Source: UBA7236 sp964463165 (GTDB taxonomy: Bacteria > Bacteroidota > Bacteroidia > Chitinophagales > BACL12). From it: a DNA stretch of 64,000 nucleotides. The translations under genes and the position numbers were made by a program. The stretch is taken from the NCBI GenBank assembly GCA_964463165.1, contig CAYXBK010000013.1:76450-140449 (forward strand). The letters run 5' to 3'. The notes below the pieces were generated by a model. The model worked only from the letters and a program-made list of their open reading frames with translations, made no database searches and was not told the origin of the DNA. Positions 9,404 through 16,724 of the stretch are shown here, piece after piece (position 1 is the first letter of the stretch; each line of letters opens with the position of its first letter).

Positions 9404-9727
9404 ATGCTGAACCGTTTAAAGAATCTGCTGGGGATTGGACAGAAAACCGATTTCAAACAACTTGTTAAAGATGGCGCAATCATTCTGGATGTGCGAACAA
9501 AATCCGAATACCAGAACGGGCATATTCAAGGAAGTATGAATATTCCGGTGGATGTGCTGCGCAATCATCTCAGTAAATTAAAAAATAAAAACCTTCCTGT
9601 GATTACCTGTTGTGCTTCCGGCATGCGGAGTGCAGCGGCGAAAAATATTTTAATGGCAAGCGGATACACATCTGTTTATAATGGCGGAAGCTGGACGGGT
9701 TTGCAAAGAAAAATAAATAAATCATAA
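9404..9727 (+). CDS. Single-domain rhodanese (sulfurtransferase-like)
   Basis: The 107-residue protein is one rhodanese domain: IILDVRTKSEYQNGHIQGSMNIP at residues 26-48 and the active-site loop CASGMR starting at C70, with a preceding C69. Such cytoplasmic single-domain proteins carry persulfide sulfur or act on thiosulfate. It lies 11 bp before an OsmC gene; pairing of rhodanese and OsmC-type thiol peroxidase suggests thiol or sulfide stress handling, which is inference. Confidence 0.9.
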   Translation: MLNRLKNLLGIGQKTDFKQLVKDGAIILDVRTKSEYQNGHIQGSMNIPVDVLRNHLSKLKNKNLPVITCCASGMRSAAAKNILMASGYTSVYNGGSWTGLQRKINKS

Positions 9728-9738
9728 ATCGACTGCAT

Positions 9739-10182
9739 ATGGATACGCATATATATAACGTCAGATTGCAATGGAAAGAAAAACGTCTCGGTGAAATTTC
9801 TTCACCCGAACTTGAAACATCAATTGAAATTGCAACACCACCGAATTTCAACCAGGGAATGGAAGGTATTTGGTCGCCGGAACATTTATTTACAGCAGCA
9901 ATATTAAGTTGCTATATGACAACCTTTTTGGCAATTGCTGAAAATTCAAAACTGGAATTTGAAAATTTCACATGCAATGCAGCCGGAAAACTCGAGAAAA
10001 CAGACGGGAAATTTCAGATGACCGAAATAACATTATATCCAACGCTTTTAATTAAAAATGAAATGGACAGAGATAAAGCAAAGCGTGTTTTAATTAAATC
10101 TGATCAGGCCTGCTTGATTTCAAATTCCGTAAAAGCAAAAGTGATTTTACATGAGGAAATAAAAGTTGCCATACCTGTATGA
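9739..10182 (+). CDS. OsmC/Ohr-family protein
   Basis: The two redox cysteines characteristic of the family are present: C58 in AAILSCYMTTFLA and C125 in SDQACLISNSVKAKV. OsmC/Ohr proteins reduce organic hydroperoxides with lipoyl or other dithiol donors. Length, 147 residues, is normal. It probably forms an operon with the rhodanese just upstream, and a bidirectional terminator follows. Confidence 0.9.
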   Translation: MDTHIYNVRLQWKEKRLGEISSPELETSIEIATPPNFNQGMEGIWSPEHLFTAAILSCYMTTFLAIAENSKLEFENFTCNAAGKLEKTDGKFQMTEITLYPTLLIKNEMDRDKAKRVLIKSDQACLISNSVKAKVILHEEIKVAIPV

Positions 10183-10199
10183 GAAATAAATGAAATAAG

Positions 10200-10222
10200 A
10201 AAGCCGGCTCATCACCGGCTTT
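10200..10222. terminator. Bidirectional terminator between convergent genes
   Basis: An 8-bp stem AAAGCCGG (10200-10207 with 10215-10222) sits between the OsmC gene and the cytochrome c gene. Confidence 0.85.
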
Positions 10223-10228
10223 TCAATT

Positions 10229-11158
10229 TTATTTTTTATGTTTTTCTTCCCATTTCACAACATCTTCTGCGTCGCTCATTGCAGGTACCGATTTTAAATA
10301 ATTATATACAGCTTCAATTTCCATATCCGTCATCAAACCAATGGCCGGCCATGGCATAAATTCAGGGTCAAGTTTTTTACCTTCCGGTGTAGTGCCTGTG
10401 CGCAATGTTTCTTTGAACTGGTCAAGCGACCATTTACCAAAATGTCCGCCTGTCGTGATATTATATCCCGGAGGAGAAACAGGATCCGGCGCTTTATGTC
10501 CGTTCAGTGTTTCACCATGACAGGATTTGCATCCGTGATAGCCAACTGTATAAGCACCATACTCCACTGTCGTGCCTGGCTCGGGAGCAGTTTTCGGAGA
10601 ATTGTCATTTAAATCGATCAATTCCGCTTCATATAAAGTGCCGAACAAACCGGCGCCGGCCATTACTTTGCTCATAAATGTAAATGAAGGATCTGGCCAG
10701 GTTTTGTCAGATGCAGGAACTGTTTTCATATAACCGATCAGGGATCCGAGATCTTTATCACCCATCATACCAATCGTTTTACAGGGCATGATAAATACGC
10801 CGTGTTTATCAGGTTTTACACCATAACGCAGGGTGCGCACCCAGTCTTTATCCGTATAATTTTTTGTGCGGCCGCCGCTTGTAATATTTGGAGCCGGTAT
10901 CATCGCAATTTTAGGCTCATTAAAAAATTCGGTGCCTGAAAAATCACCACCGTGACAAGTTGTACAAATGGTTGCTGCAAGATATGCTCCCCTTGCGACA
11001 GCGGCAGAATCATTCAGGATCTGAATGTCGGGAACATTCGCCTCATACGTATTGTCTGCCATTTTATTGTACTTATTCGCCAGTACAAGTGCGGCAACCA
11101 CAATAATTACAATCAGGCCCAGGACAACAATGCCGAGCCATTTAAAAAATTTTTTCAT
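10229..11158 (-). CDS. Membrane-anchored di-heme cytochrome c
   Basis: The protein begins with a single membrane segment (residues 7-28, WLGIVVLGLIVIIVVAALVL). Two c-type heme motifs follow: CTTCH at residues 65-69 and CKSCH at 210-214. Each lies in a cytochrome c domain of about 110 residues with candidate Met ligands (for example IMPCK and FMPWP). This resembles di-heme cytochromes paired with alcohol or sugar dehydrogenases, but no such partner is adjacent. It would carry electrons on the periplasmic face of the inner membrane. Confidence 0.88.
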   Translation of the reverse strand: MKKFFKWLGIVVLGLIVIIVVAALVLANKYNKMADNTYEANVPDIQILNDSAAVARGAYLAATICTTCHGGDFSGTEFFNEPKIAMIPAPNITSGGRTKNYTDKDWVRTLRYGVKPDKHGVFIMPCKTIGMMGDKDLGSLIGYMKTVPASDKTWPDPSFTFMSKVMAGAGLFGTLYEAELIDLNDNSPKTAPEPGTTVEYGAYTVGYHGCKSCHGETLNGHKAPDPVSPPGYNITTGGHFGKWSLDQFKETLRTGTTPEGKKLDPEFMPWPAIGLMTDMEIEAVYNYLKSVPAMSDAEDVVKWEEKHKK

Positions 11159-11281
11159 AAGCAGGTAGTTTGAGTTTTAAATGATTAACGCTGAAAAGAT
11201 AATAAAAAAACCTCTGACATATAGCGCTACCGGTGCTGTTCGGTTGGTTTGCATATGAAATTTCCTCTCGAAAAATCATCT

Positions 11282-11289
11282 TACCTTTG
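11282..11289 (+). promoter_or_regulatory. -7 box TACCTTTG, 4 bp from the CBS start codon
   Basis: The box matches TAnnTTTG. With only four bases between it and ATG 11294, transcription should start at or next to the A of the start codon, which would make a leaderless mRNA. Confidence 0.55.
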
Positions 11290-11293
11290 CCGC

Positions 11294-12658
11294 ATGTGGA
11301 AAAACAACATACTTGAGGCGATTGGCAATACGCCTTTGATAAAATTAAATAAGACGGTAAAAGAAGTGCCGGCAACAGTTCTTGCAAAAGTGGAAACATT
11401 CAATCCCGGCAATTCGATAAAAGACAGGATGGCTTTGAAGATGGTTGAAGATGCTGAAAAAGATGGCCGATTAAAACCCGGCGGAACTATTATCGAGGGC
11501 ACTTCCGGTAATACGGGAATGGGACTGGCCATCGCCGCAATTATAAAAGGATATAAATGTATTTTCACAACAACGGATAAGCAAAGTATTGAAAAAGTAA
11601 ATGCATTGAAAGCATTTGGTGCAGAGGTGATCGTTTGTCCTACGGATGTTGATCCGGAAGATCCGCGATCTTATTATTCCGTTTCTTCACGATTAATAAA
11701 AGAAGTACCGAATTCATGGAAACCAAATCAATACGATAATCCAAGTAATGCAATTGCACACTATGAAACAACAGGTCCGGAAATCTGGGAACAAACTGAA
11801 GGACGTATTACACATTTTGTTGCAGGTGTCGGGACAGGCGGAACAATTTGCGGTACCGGAAAATACCTGAAAGAAAAAAATCCGGATATTAAAATCTGGG
11901 GAATTGACACTTATGGTTCCGTATTTAAAAAATATAAAGAGACGGGCATTTTTGATAAGAATGAAATTTATCCTTATGTAACGGAAGGAATCGGTGAAGA
12001 TTTTTTACCGCAAAATGTCGACATGAGTTTAATCGACCGGTTTGAAAAAGTGACCGATAAAGATGCAGCAATTATGACCGCCCGTATTGTACGTGAAGAA
12101 GGTATCTGGGTTGGAAACAGCAGTGGGGCCGCACTTCAGGGACTGGTACAACTTGCACCTGAATTTAAATCAACTGATGTGGTTGTTGTGATTTTTGTTG
12201 ATCATGGTACGCGTTACTTAGGGAAAATGTTTAATCCGGAATGGATGATGAAAATGGGATACATTGATAAAAAAGGACTCACTGCAAAAGATCTCATTTC
12301 ATCCAATCAGAAAGGAGAATTAATTTCTGTTGACATACATACAACAATCGCAAATGCATTACAGATCATGATGCAACACGATTTTTCACAAATGCCTGTT
12401 ACCGACAGCGGAAGAATTGTAGGTTCGATAAATGAAAATCAATTATATAAATCCATTGTTGCAAATCCTGAAATAAAAAATTCGAAAGTGGGTGAATATA
12501 TGACGCCGGCATTTCCCTTCGTGGATATTTCTGCTCCGATCGATTCATTAAGTGCAATGCTCACATTGGATAATCCCGCTCTACTTGTTCGCGATTTTAA
12601 AGTGGATAAAACATATATCATCACCAGACATGATGTGATGAATGCATTGACGAAATAA
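11294..12658 (+). CDS. Cystathionine beta-synthase with CBS domain pair
   Basis: This PLP enzyme condenses serine and homocysteine to cystathionine, or makes cysteine from O-acetylserine. Residues 1-320 are a fold-type II PLP domain: the Schiff-base lysine is K43 in NPGNSIKDRMA, the substrate loop is EGTSGNTGMGLA, and the phosphate-binding loop is GVGTGGTICGTGKYL. Residues about 330-454 hold two CBS motifs (ISVDIHTTIANALQIM and the VGEYMTPAF segment), so it is a CBS-type enzyme rather than plain cysteine synthase. I start at 11294 (MWKNNILEAIGNTPLIKLN) because homologues begin there; the frame extends to 11249. A 7-bp repeat tract follows the stop codon. Confidence 0.93.
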   Translation: MWKNNILEAIGNTPLIKLNKTVKEVPATVLAKVETFNPGNSIKDRMALKMVEDAEKDGRLKPGGTIIEGTSGNTGMGLAIAAIIKGYKCIFTTTDKQSIEKVNALKAFGAEVIVCPTDVDPEDPRSYYSVSSRLIKEVPNSWKPNQYDNPSNAIAHYETTGPEIWEQTEGRITHFVAGVGTGGTICGTGKYLKEKNPDIKIWGIDTYGSVFKKYKETGIFDKNEIYPYVTEGIGEDFLPQNVDMSLIDRFEKVTDKDAAIMTARIVREEGIWVGNSSGAALQGLVQLAPEFKSTDVVVVIFVDHGTRYLGKMFNPEWMMKMGYIDKKGLTAKDLISSNQKGELISVDIHTTIANALQIMMQHDFSQMPVTDSGRIVGSINENQLYKSIVANPEIKNSKVGEYMTPAFPFVDISAPIDSLSAMLTLDNPALLVRDFKVDKTYIITRHDVMNALTK

Positions 12659-12711
12659 TCGGGAGTCAGGAGTCAGGAACCAGGAGTCAGGAGTCAGGAA
12701 TCAGGAAGCAG
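12656..12711 (+). repeat. Degenerate 7-bp tandem repeat starting at the CBS stop codon
   Basis: Eight units of exactly 7 bp. The first, TAATCGG, contains the stop codon and matches the later unit GAATCAG at five of seven positions. The rest are GAGTCAG (four copies), GAACCAG, GAATCAG and GAAGCAG. Confidence 0.85.
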
Positions 12712-12721
12712 ATAATATAAA

Positions 12722-13519
12722 ATGGAATTTACCGACCAGCTAAACCGAACGATTGAAATTTCTTCCATTCCTCAAAAAATTATTTCCCTGGTCCCCTCTC
12801 AAACCGAATTATTATTTGATCTTGGTTTGGAAGAACAAATTGCAGGTGTAACAAAATTTTGCGTGCATCCTGCACATATACGAAAATCAAAACCTATCAT
12901 CGGTGGTACAAAAAACCTGCGCATTGCCGAAATAAAAAAAATACAACCTGATCTCATCATCGCAAATAAAGAAGAAAATGAACAGGCACAAATCGAAGAA
13001 CTTGCATTAGAATTTCCAGTCTGGATAAGCGACATAAAAAATTTTGATGATGCACTGGAAATGATTTTGCAAATTGGTGAGATCACCGGTAAAAAAAATC
13101 AGGCGGAAAAAATCCATCAGAAAATTCTCGAAGCAAAAACAAATTTTACTCTCCGCTTAAATCCAAAAATTCAATCAGAAATTTCCACTCTTTATCTTAT
13201 CTGGAAAGATCCGTTTATGACAATTGGTGGTGATACATTCATAAGCGATTTAATGAGATTGGCAGGTTTTAAAAATCTATATGAAAAGCTGGAGCGATAC
13301 CCTGAAATAAATATCCGGGAAACCGTTGTGCTTCAACCCGAACTTATTTTATTATCCTCGGAGCCGTATCCGTTTAAAGAAAACCATATCTCTGAACTGA
13401 GAACGATCTTTCCAAAATCCATAATACACCTTGTTGACGGTGAAATGTTCAGCTGGTATGGCAGCCGGATGTTGCATTGTTTCGAATATTTTGCAGATCT
13501 CCGCGATCAACTTGAATAA
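12722..13519 (+). CDS. BtuF/FepB-like helical-backbone metal-chelate binding protein without signal peptide
   Basis: The sequence follows the TroA/BtuF class III substrate-binding fold: RIVSL-type start (QKIISLVPSQTELLFDLGL), GVTKFCVHP, KIQPDLIIANKEEN, then IGGDTFISDLMRLAGFKNLYE and a C-terminal SWYGSRMLHCFEYFADL. These proteins normally deliver cobalamin or ferric chelates to an ABC importer. Unusually, the N-terminus starts directly with the fold (MEFTDQLNRTIEIS) with no signal peptide or lipobox, and no permease or ATPase is adjacent. It may be a cytoplasmic cobalamin- or corrinoid-related protein. Confidence 0.8.
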   Translation: MEFTDQLNRTIEISSIPQKIISLVPSQTELLFDLGLEEQIAGVTKFCVHPAHIRKSKPIIGGTKNLRIAEIKKIQPDLIIANKEENEQAQIEELALEFPVWISDIKNFDDALEMILQIGEITGKKNQAEKIHQKILEAKTNFTLRLNPKIQSEISTLYLIWKDPFMTIGGDTFISDLMRLAGFKNLYEKLERYPEINIRETVVLQPELILLSSEPYPFKENHISELRTIFPKSIIHLVDGEMFSWYGSRMLHCFEYFADLRDQLE

Positions 13520-13544
13520 AGGCCTTTTACCCCCATCTTTTCTC

Positions 13545-13605
13545 ACCTTCGGTTCTTCTCACCTTCAATTCTTCAATTCTTCGCCCAATTCTTCAATTCT
13601 TCCTC
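13545..13605 (+). repeat. Pyrimidine-rich short tandem repeat before prs
   Basis: Repeated CTTCAATT and TTCTCACCTTC units with a period near 8 bp lie between the BtuF-like stop codon and the prs promoter. Confidence 0.6.
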
Positions 13606-13614
13606 ATCAAACCC

Positions 13615-13622
13615 TATCTTTG
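13615..13622 (+). promoter_or_regulatory. -7 box TATCTTTG of prs
   Basis: Exact TATCTTTG, 43 bp before the prs ATG. The -33 element is not clear. Confidence 0.6.
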
Positions 13623-13665
13623 CGCCTGCCTGCAAAAAAAATGCAGACATACAAAACCCAGCCTG

Positions 13666-14607
13666 ATGGTAACCAATGATGTAAAGCTTTTTTCCGGCAC
13701 AACAAGCCGTTATCTCGCCGAGAAAATTGCGGATTATTATGGTCAGCCATTGGGAAAAATGACGATAGACAAGTTCAGTGACGGGGAGTTCCAGCCAAAT
13801 ATCCTGGAATCGGTGCGGGGTGGATATGTGTTCTTTATTCAATCAACAATGTTTCCGTCCGACAACCTGATGGAATTATTGCTGATGATCGATGCGGCAA
13901 AACGTGCTTCGGCAAGTTATATCACGGCGGTGATCCCTTATTTCGGGCTTGCCCGTCAGGACAGAAAAGATAAACCGCGGGTGTCGATCGGGTCAAAACT
14001 GGTGGCTGAATTAATTACGGCTGCGGGTGCAAACCGGGTGGTAACCATGGATCTACATGCTGATCAGATCCAGGGATTTTTTGATATCCCGGTTGATCAC
14101 CTGAGTTCAACTGCGATTTATGTTCCGTATATCGAGGAAAACCTCGACCTGAAAGATGTGATCTTTGCATCGCCTGATGTAGGAAGTACAAAGCGAAACA
14201 GAAGATATGCAGTGCATTTCAATACCGAGCTTGTCATTTGCGATAAGTACCGGAAAAAGGCAAATGAAATTGCAGAGATGACGGTAATAGGTGATGTGAA
14301 AGGAAAAGATGTGATCATGATCGACGATATTGTTGATACCGGAAACACACTTGCGAATGCTGCAAATCTGATGAAAGAAAAAGGTGCGAAAACGGTTAGA
14401 GCATTTTGCACACATCCGGTATTAAGCGGTAAGGCGTATGAAACCATTGAGAATTCATCGTTAGAAGAAATTGTGGTAACGGATACGATTCCGCTTAAAA
14501 GAGAAAGCAGCAAGATCAGAGTGGTTTCATCGGCAAAATTATTTGCAAGGGCGATCAGAAATACACATGAGCACAGAAGTATCAGTTCGTTGTTTATTAA
14601 TAATTAA
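13666..14607 (+). CDS. prs: Ribose-phosphate pyrophosphokinase
   Basis: Makes PRPP from ribose 5-phosphate and ATP for purine, pyrimidine, NAD, His and Trp synthesis. Visible signatures are KLFSGTTSRYLAEKI and FSDGEFQPNI at the N-terminus, the YFGLARQDRKDKPR flexible loop, VVTMDLHADQIQGFFDIPVDHL, and the PRPP-binding loop DVIMIDDIVDTGNTL near residue 210. Length of 313 residues is normal. The promoter box lies at 13615, and prs is followed by rplY and pth, a conserved housekeeping order. Confidence 0.97.
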   Translation: MVTNDVKLFSGTTSRYLAEKIADYYGQPLGKMTIDKFSDGEFQPNILESVRGGYVFFIQSTMFPSDNLMELLLMIDAAKRASASYITAVIPYFGLARQDRKDKPRVSIGSKLVAELITAAGANRVVTMDLHADQIQGFFDIPVDHLSSTAIYVPYIEENLDLKDVIFASPDVGSTKRNRRYAVHFNTELVICDKYRKKANEIAEMTVIGDVKGKDVIMIDDIVDTGNTLANAANLMKEKGAKTVRAFCTHPVLSGKAYETIENSSLEEIVVTDTIPLKRESSKIRVVSSAKLFARAIRNTHEHRSISSLFINN

Positions 14608-14726
14608 AATCAGCGTCAGTCCGCCTTACGGCAGAAGGAAGCAGGACAAAATAATTCAATCAACTCATATTACACAATACCCAATACACAAAACAATTTT
14701 TATCATTAACTAAACAAAAAAAACAA

Positions 14727-15413
14727 ATGCAAACATTTAATTTAAACGGGAAGCACCGTGAGCATGTTGGCCGTATTTCGTCAAGAGATACTAGAAAAGG
14801 CGAAATGATCCCGTGCGTTCTCTATGGCAATGGCGAAAATATTAATTTCGAAGTAGCCGCATCAGCTTTAAAAACTTTGGTATACACGCCGAATGTTTAT
14901 AAAGTTTTAGTAAATATCGATGGAACAGATCATGAATCACTCATGCGTGAAATTCAATTTCATCCTGTAACCGATGCAATTCTGCATATCGATTTTTTAA
15001 AATTGAATCCAAAGAAAAAAGTTACCTGTGAAGTGCCTATAAAACTTGTCGGGCAATCAATCGGTGTAAAAGGTGGTGGTAAATTGGTGCAGCGTATTCG
15101 CAAAGTAACAATCAAAGCATTACCAAAAGATCTGGTTGACCATGTTGCAATTGATGTAACAGATCTCGATGTAAGTAAAACAGTGCGTATCGGAGATATT
15201 AAAATCAATAATGTGGAAGTGCTGGGTACAAAGAGTATTCCGGTTGCGACGGTACTTTCACCGCGTGCATTGAAAGCACTTGCTGAGGCTGCTGCTGCTG
15301 CCGATGCTGCTGCTAAAACTGCTGCTGCTCCTGTGGCCGCTGCTGTTGCAACACCTGAAGCCGGCGCTACCGATGCAACAAAAGAAGCCGGTAAAGAAGT
15401 AAAGAAAGATTAA
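14727..15413 (+). CDS. rplY: Ribosomal protein L25 (Ctc type)
   Basis: Binds 5S rRNA in the large subunit. The N-terminal L25 domain (RISSRDTRKGEMIPCVLYG, then REIQFHPVTDAILHIDFL) is followed by the TL5/Ctc beta domain (VPIKLVGQSIGVKGGGKLVQ). The C-terminus after about residue 185 is a low-complexity Ala-rich tail ending in Lys/Asp (EVKKD), encoded by GCT/GCC repeats. Length of 228 residues fits the long Ctc form. A strong terminator that overlaps the next gene follows. Confidence 0.95.
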   Translation: MQTFNLNGKHREHVGRISSRDTRKGEMIPCVLYGNGENINFEVAASALKTLVYTPNVYKVLVNIDGTDHESLMREIQFHPVTDAILHIDFLKLNPKKKVTCEVPIKLVGQSIGVKGGGKLVQRIRKVTIKALPKDLVDHVAIDVTDLDVSKTVRIGDIKINNVEVLGTKSIPVATVLSPRALKALAEAAAAADAAAKTAAAPVAAAVATPEAGATDATKEAGKEVKKD

Positions 15414-15429
15414 ACATCTGACTTGATAC

Positions 15430-15478
15430 AACGAAGCAATTTCTGATTTTAAGAATTATGAAATTGCTTCGTTTTTTA
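15430..15478 (+). terminator. Terminator of rplY overlapping the possible start of pth
   Basis: A perfect 14-bp stem AACGAAGCAATTTC (15430-15443 with 15460-15473) encloses a 16-nt loop and runs into TTTTATTT. The ATG at 15458, the first possible start of pth, lies at the loop-stem junction, and the stem's 3' arm encodes residues 2-5 of that longer reading. Confidence 0.9.
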
Positions 15479-16081
15479 TTTCCGCAACATTCAAAAGAAA
15501 ACCTGCAGGTTGATACAACTATGAAATATCTGATTGCCGGCCTGGGAAATTTCGATATCGCTTATCAAAATACAAGACATAATATTGGATTTGATGTAGT
15601 TGATTATCTCGCAAAAGAAAAAGAAATTGTATTTACTTCAAAACGATATGCCGATATTGCTGAATTCAAACTGAAGGGAAAAACGTTTATTCTGATCAAG
15701 CCGACAACCTACATGAATCTCAGCGGCAAAGCGGTGAAATACTGGCTCGATAAAGAAAACCTTCCATACGAAAATCTGCTAGTCATCACCGACGATCTAA
15801 ATCTTGCGCTGGGGAAAATCCGCATTCGCAAAAATGGAAGCGACGGCGGCCACAACGGATTAAAAAGTATTCAGGAATTATTGAATTCAAATTTATATCC
15901 ACGTCTGCGCATCGGCATCGGCAACGAATTCGGCAAAGGAAGGCAGGTGGATTTTGTTTTAGGAACATGGAGCCCGGAAGAAAAAAAAGTAATGGAAGAT
16001 ACTGTAAAAAAAGCGGCAGATGCCGTGATCAGTTTTGCACTGGAAGGCATTGACAGGGCGATGAATAAATTTAATAGTTAA
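15458..16081 (+). CDS. pth: Peptidyl-tRNA hydrolase
   Basis: Recycles peptidyl-tRNAs dropped from the ribosome. Family motifs are GLGNFDIAYQNTRHNIGFDVVDYLA (catalytic His in TRHNIGF), KPTTYMNLSGKAV, DDLNLALGKIRIRKNGSDGGHNGLKSI and RLRIGIG. Two starts are possible: ATG 15458 adds a 21-residue leader beginning MKLLRFLFP, while ATG 15521 (MKYLIAGLGN) starts exactly at the domain. Short hydrophobic-basic leaders occur in other Bacteroidota Pth proteins, so I keep the longer form, but its start codon sits inside the rplY terminator. The FAH gene begins 14 bp after the stop. Confidence 0.95.
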   Translation: MKLLRFLFPQHSKENLQVDTTMKYLIAGLGNFDIAYQNTRHNIGFDVVDYLAKEKEIVFTSKRYADIAEFKLKGKTFILIKPTTYMNLSGKAVKYWLDKENLPYENLLVITDDLNLALGKIRIRKNGSDGGHNGLKSIQELLNSNLYPRLRIGIGNEFGKGRQVDFVLGTWSPEEKKVMEDTVKKAADAVISFALEGIDRAMNKFNS

Positions 16082-16095
16082 ATTACCTTTACTCT

Positions 16096-16704
16096 GTGAA
16101 AATCATCTGTGTAGGGCGCAATTATTCCGAACATGCAAAGGAACTGAACAATGCCATTCCTGATGCCCCTGTTATTTTTATGAAACCACCCACCGCAATT
16201 CTGAGGGGGAACGATTTCTATTATCCCGAATTCTCCAAAGACATACATTATGAATGTGAACTCGTTTTCCGGGTATGCAAAAACGGAAAACATATCGATG
16301 AAAAATTTGCATCCAAATATATAGATGCGGTTGCAGTGGGTATCGATTTTACCGCTCGCGATATTCAGGCGGAGCAAAAGAAAAAAGGCCTGCCCTGGGA
16401 AATTGCAAAAGCATTCGACAATTCGGCGGTGATAAGTGAATTTGTTGCAACGGCTTCCCTCAAAAATTTATCTTCCATTCAATTTCATATGGCAAAAAAC
16501 GGCAATGTGGTGCAGGAAGGAAATGCAGGCGATATGATTTTTTCAATTGAGCAGATCATCAGTTATGTTTCCGGCTTTTTTTCTTTACAACAGGGTGATC
16601 TTATTTTTACAGGTACGCCTGCCGGTGTCGGGCCTGTTGCAATTGGTGATAAACTCGAAGGTTTTCTGGAAGGAGAAAAAAAATTTGAGATCGCAATTAA
16701 ATAA
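16096..16704 (+). CDS. Fumarylacetoacetate hydrolase family protein (acylpyruvase/oxaloacetate decarboxylase type)
   Basis: A short FAH-domain protein of 202 residues resembling E. coli YcgM and FAHD1, which cleave acylpyruvates or decarboxylate oxaloacetate. The metal-binding acids E53 and E55 (HYECELVFRV) and D84 (VGIDFTARDIQ) are present, as are GLPWEIAKAFDNSAVIS and the end motif LIFTGTPAGVGPV. The start codon is GTG at 16096. It follows pth closely and precedes the E1 gene by 20 bp, so all three may be co-transcribed. Confidence 0.92.
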   Translation: MKIICVGRNYSEHAKELNNAIPDAPVIFMKPPTAILRGNDFYYPEFSKDIHYECELVFRVCKNGKHIDEKFASKYIDAVAVGIDFTARDIQAEQKKKGLPWEIAKAFDNSAVISEFVATASLKNLSSIQFHMAKNGNVVQEGNAGDMIFSIEQIISYVSGFFSLQQGDLIFTGTPAGVGPVAIGDKLEGFLEGEKKFEIAIK

Positions 16705-16724
16705 AAACGAGATCTGAAAAGAAT

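Noticed and set aside
12659..12721. Possible cobalamin riboswitch before the BtuF-like gene
   Set aside because: The 63-bp gap is filled by 7-bp repeats and cannot hold a cobalamin aptamer.
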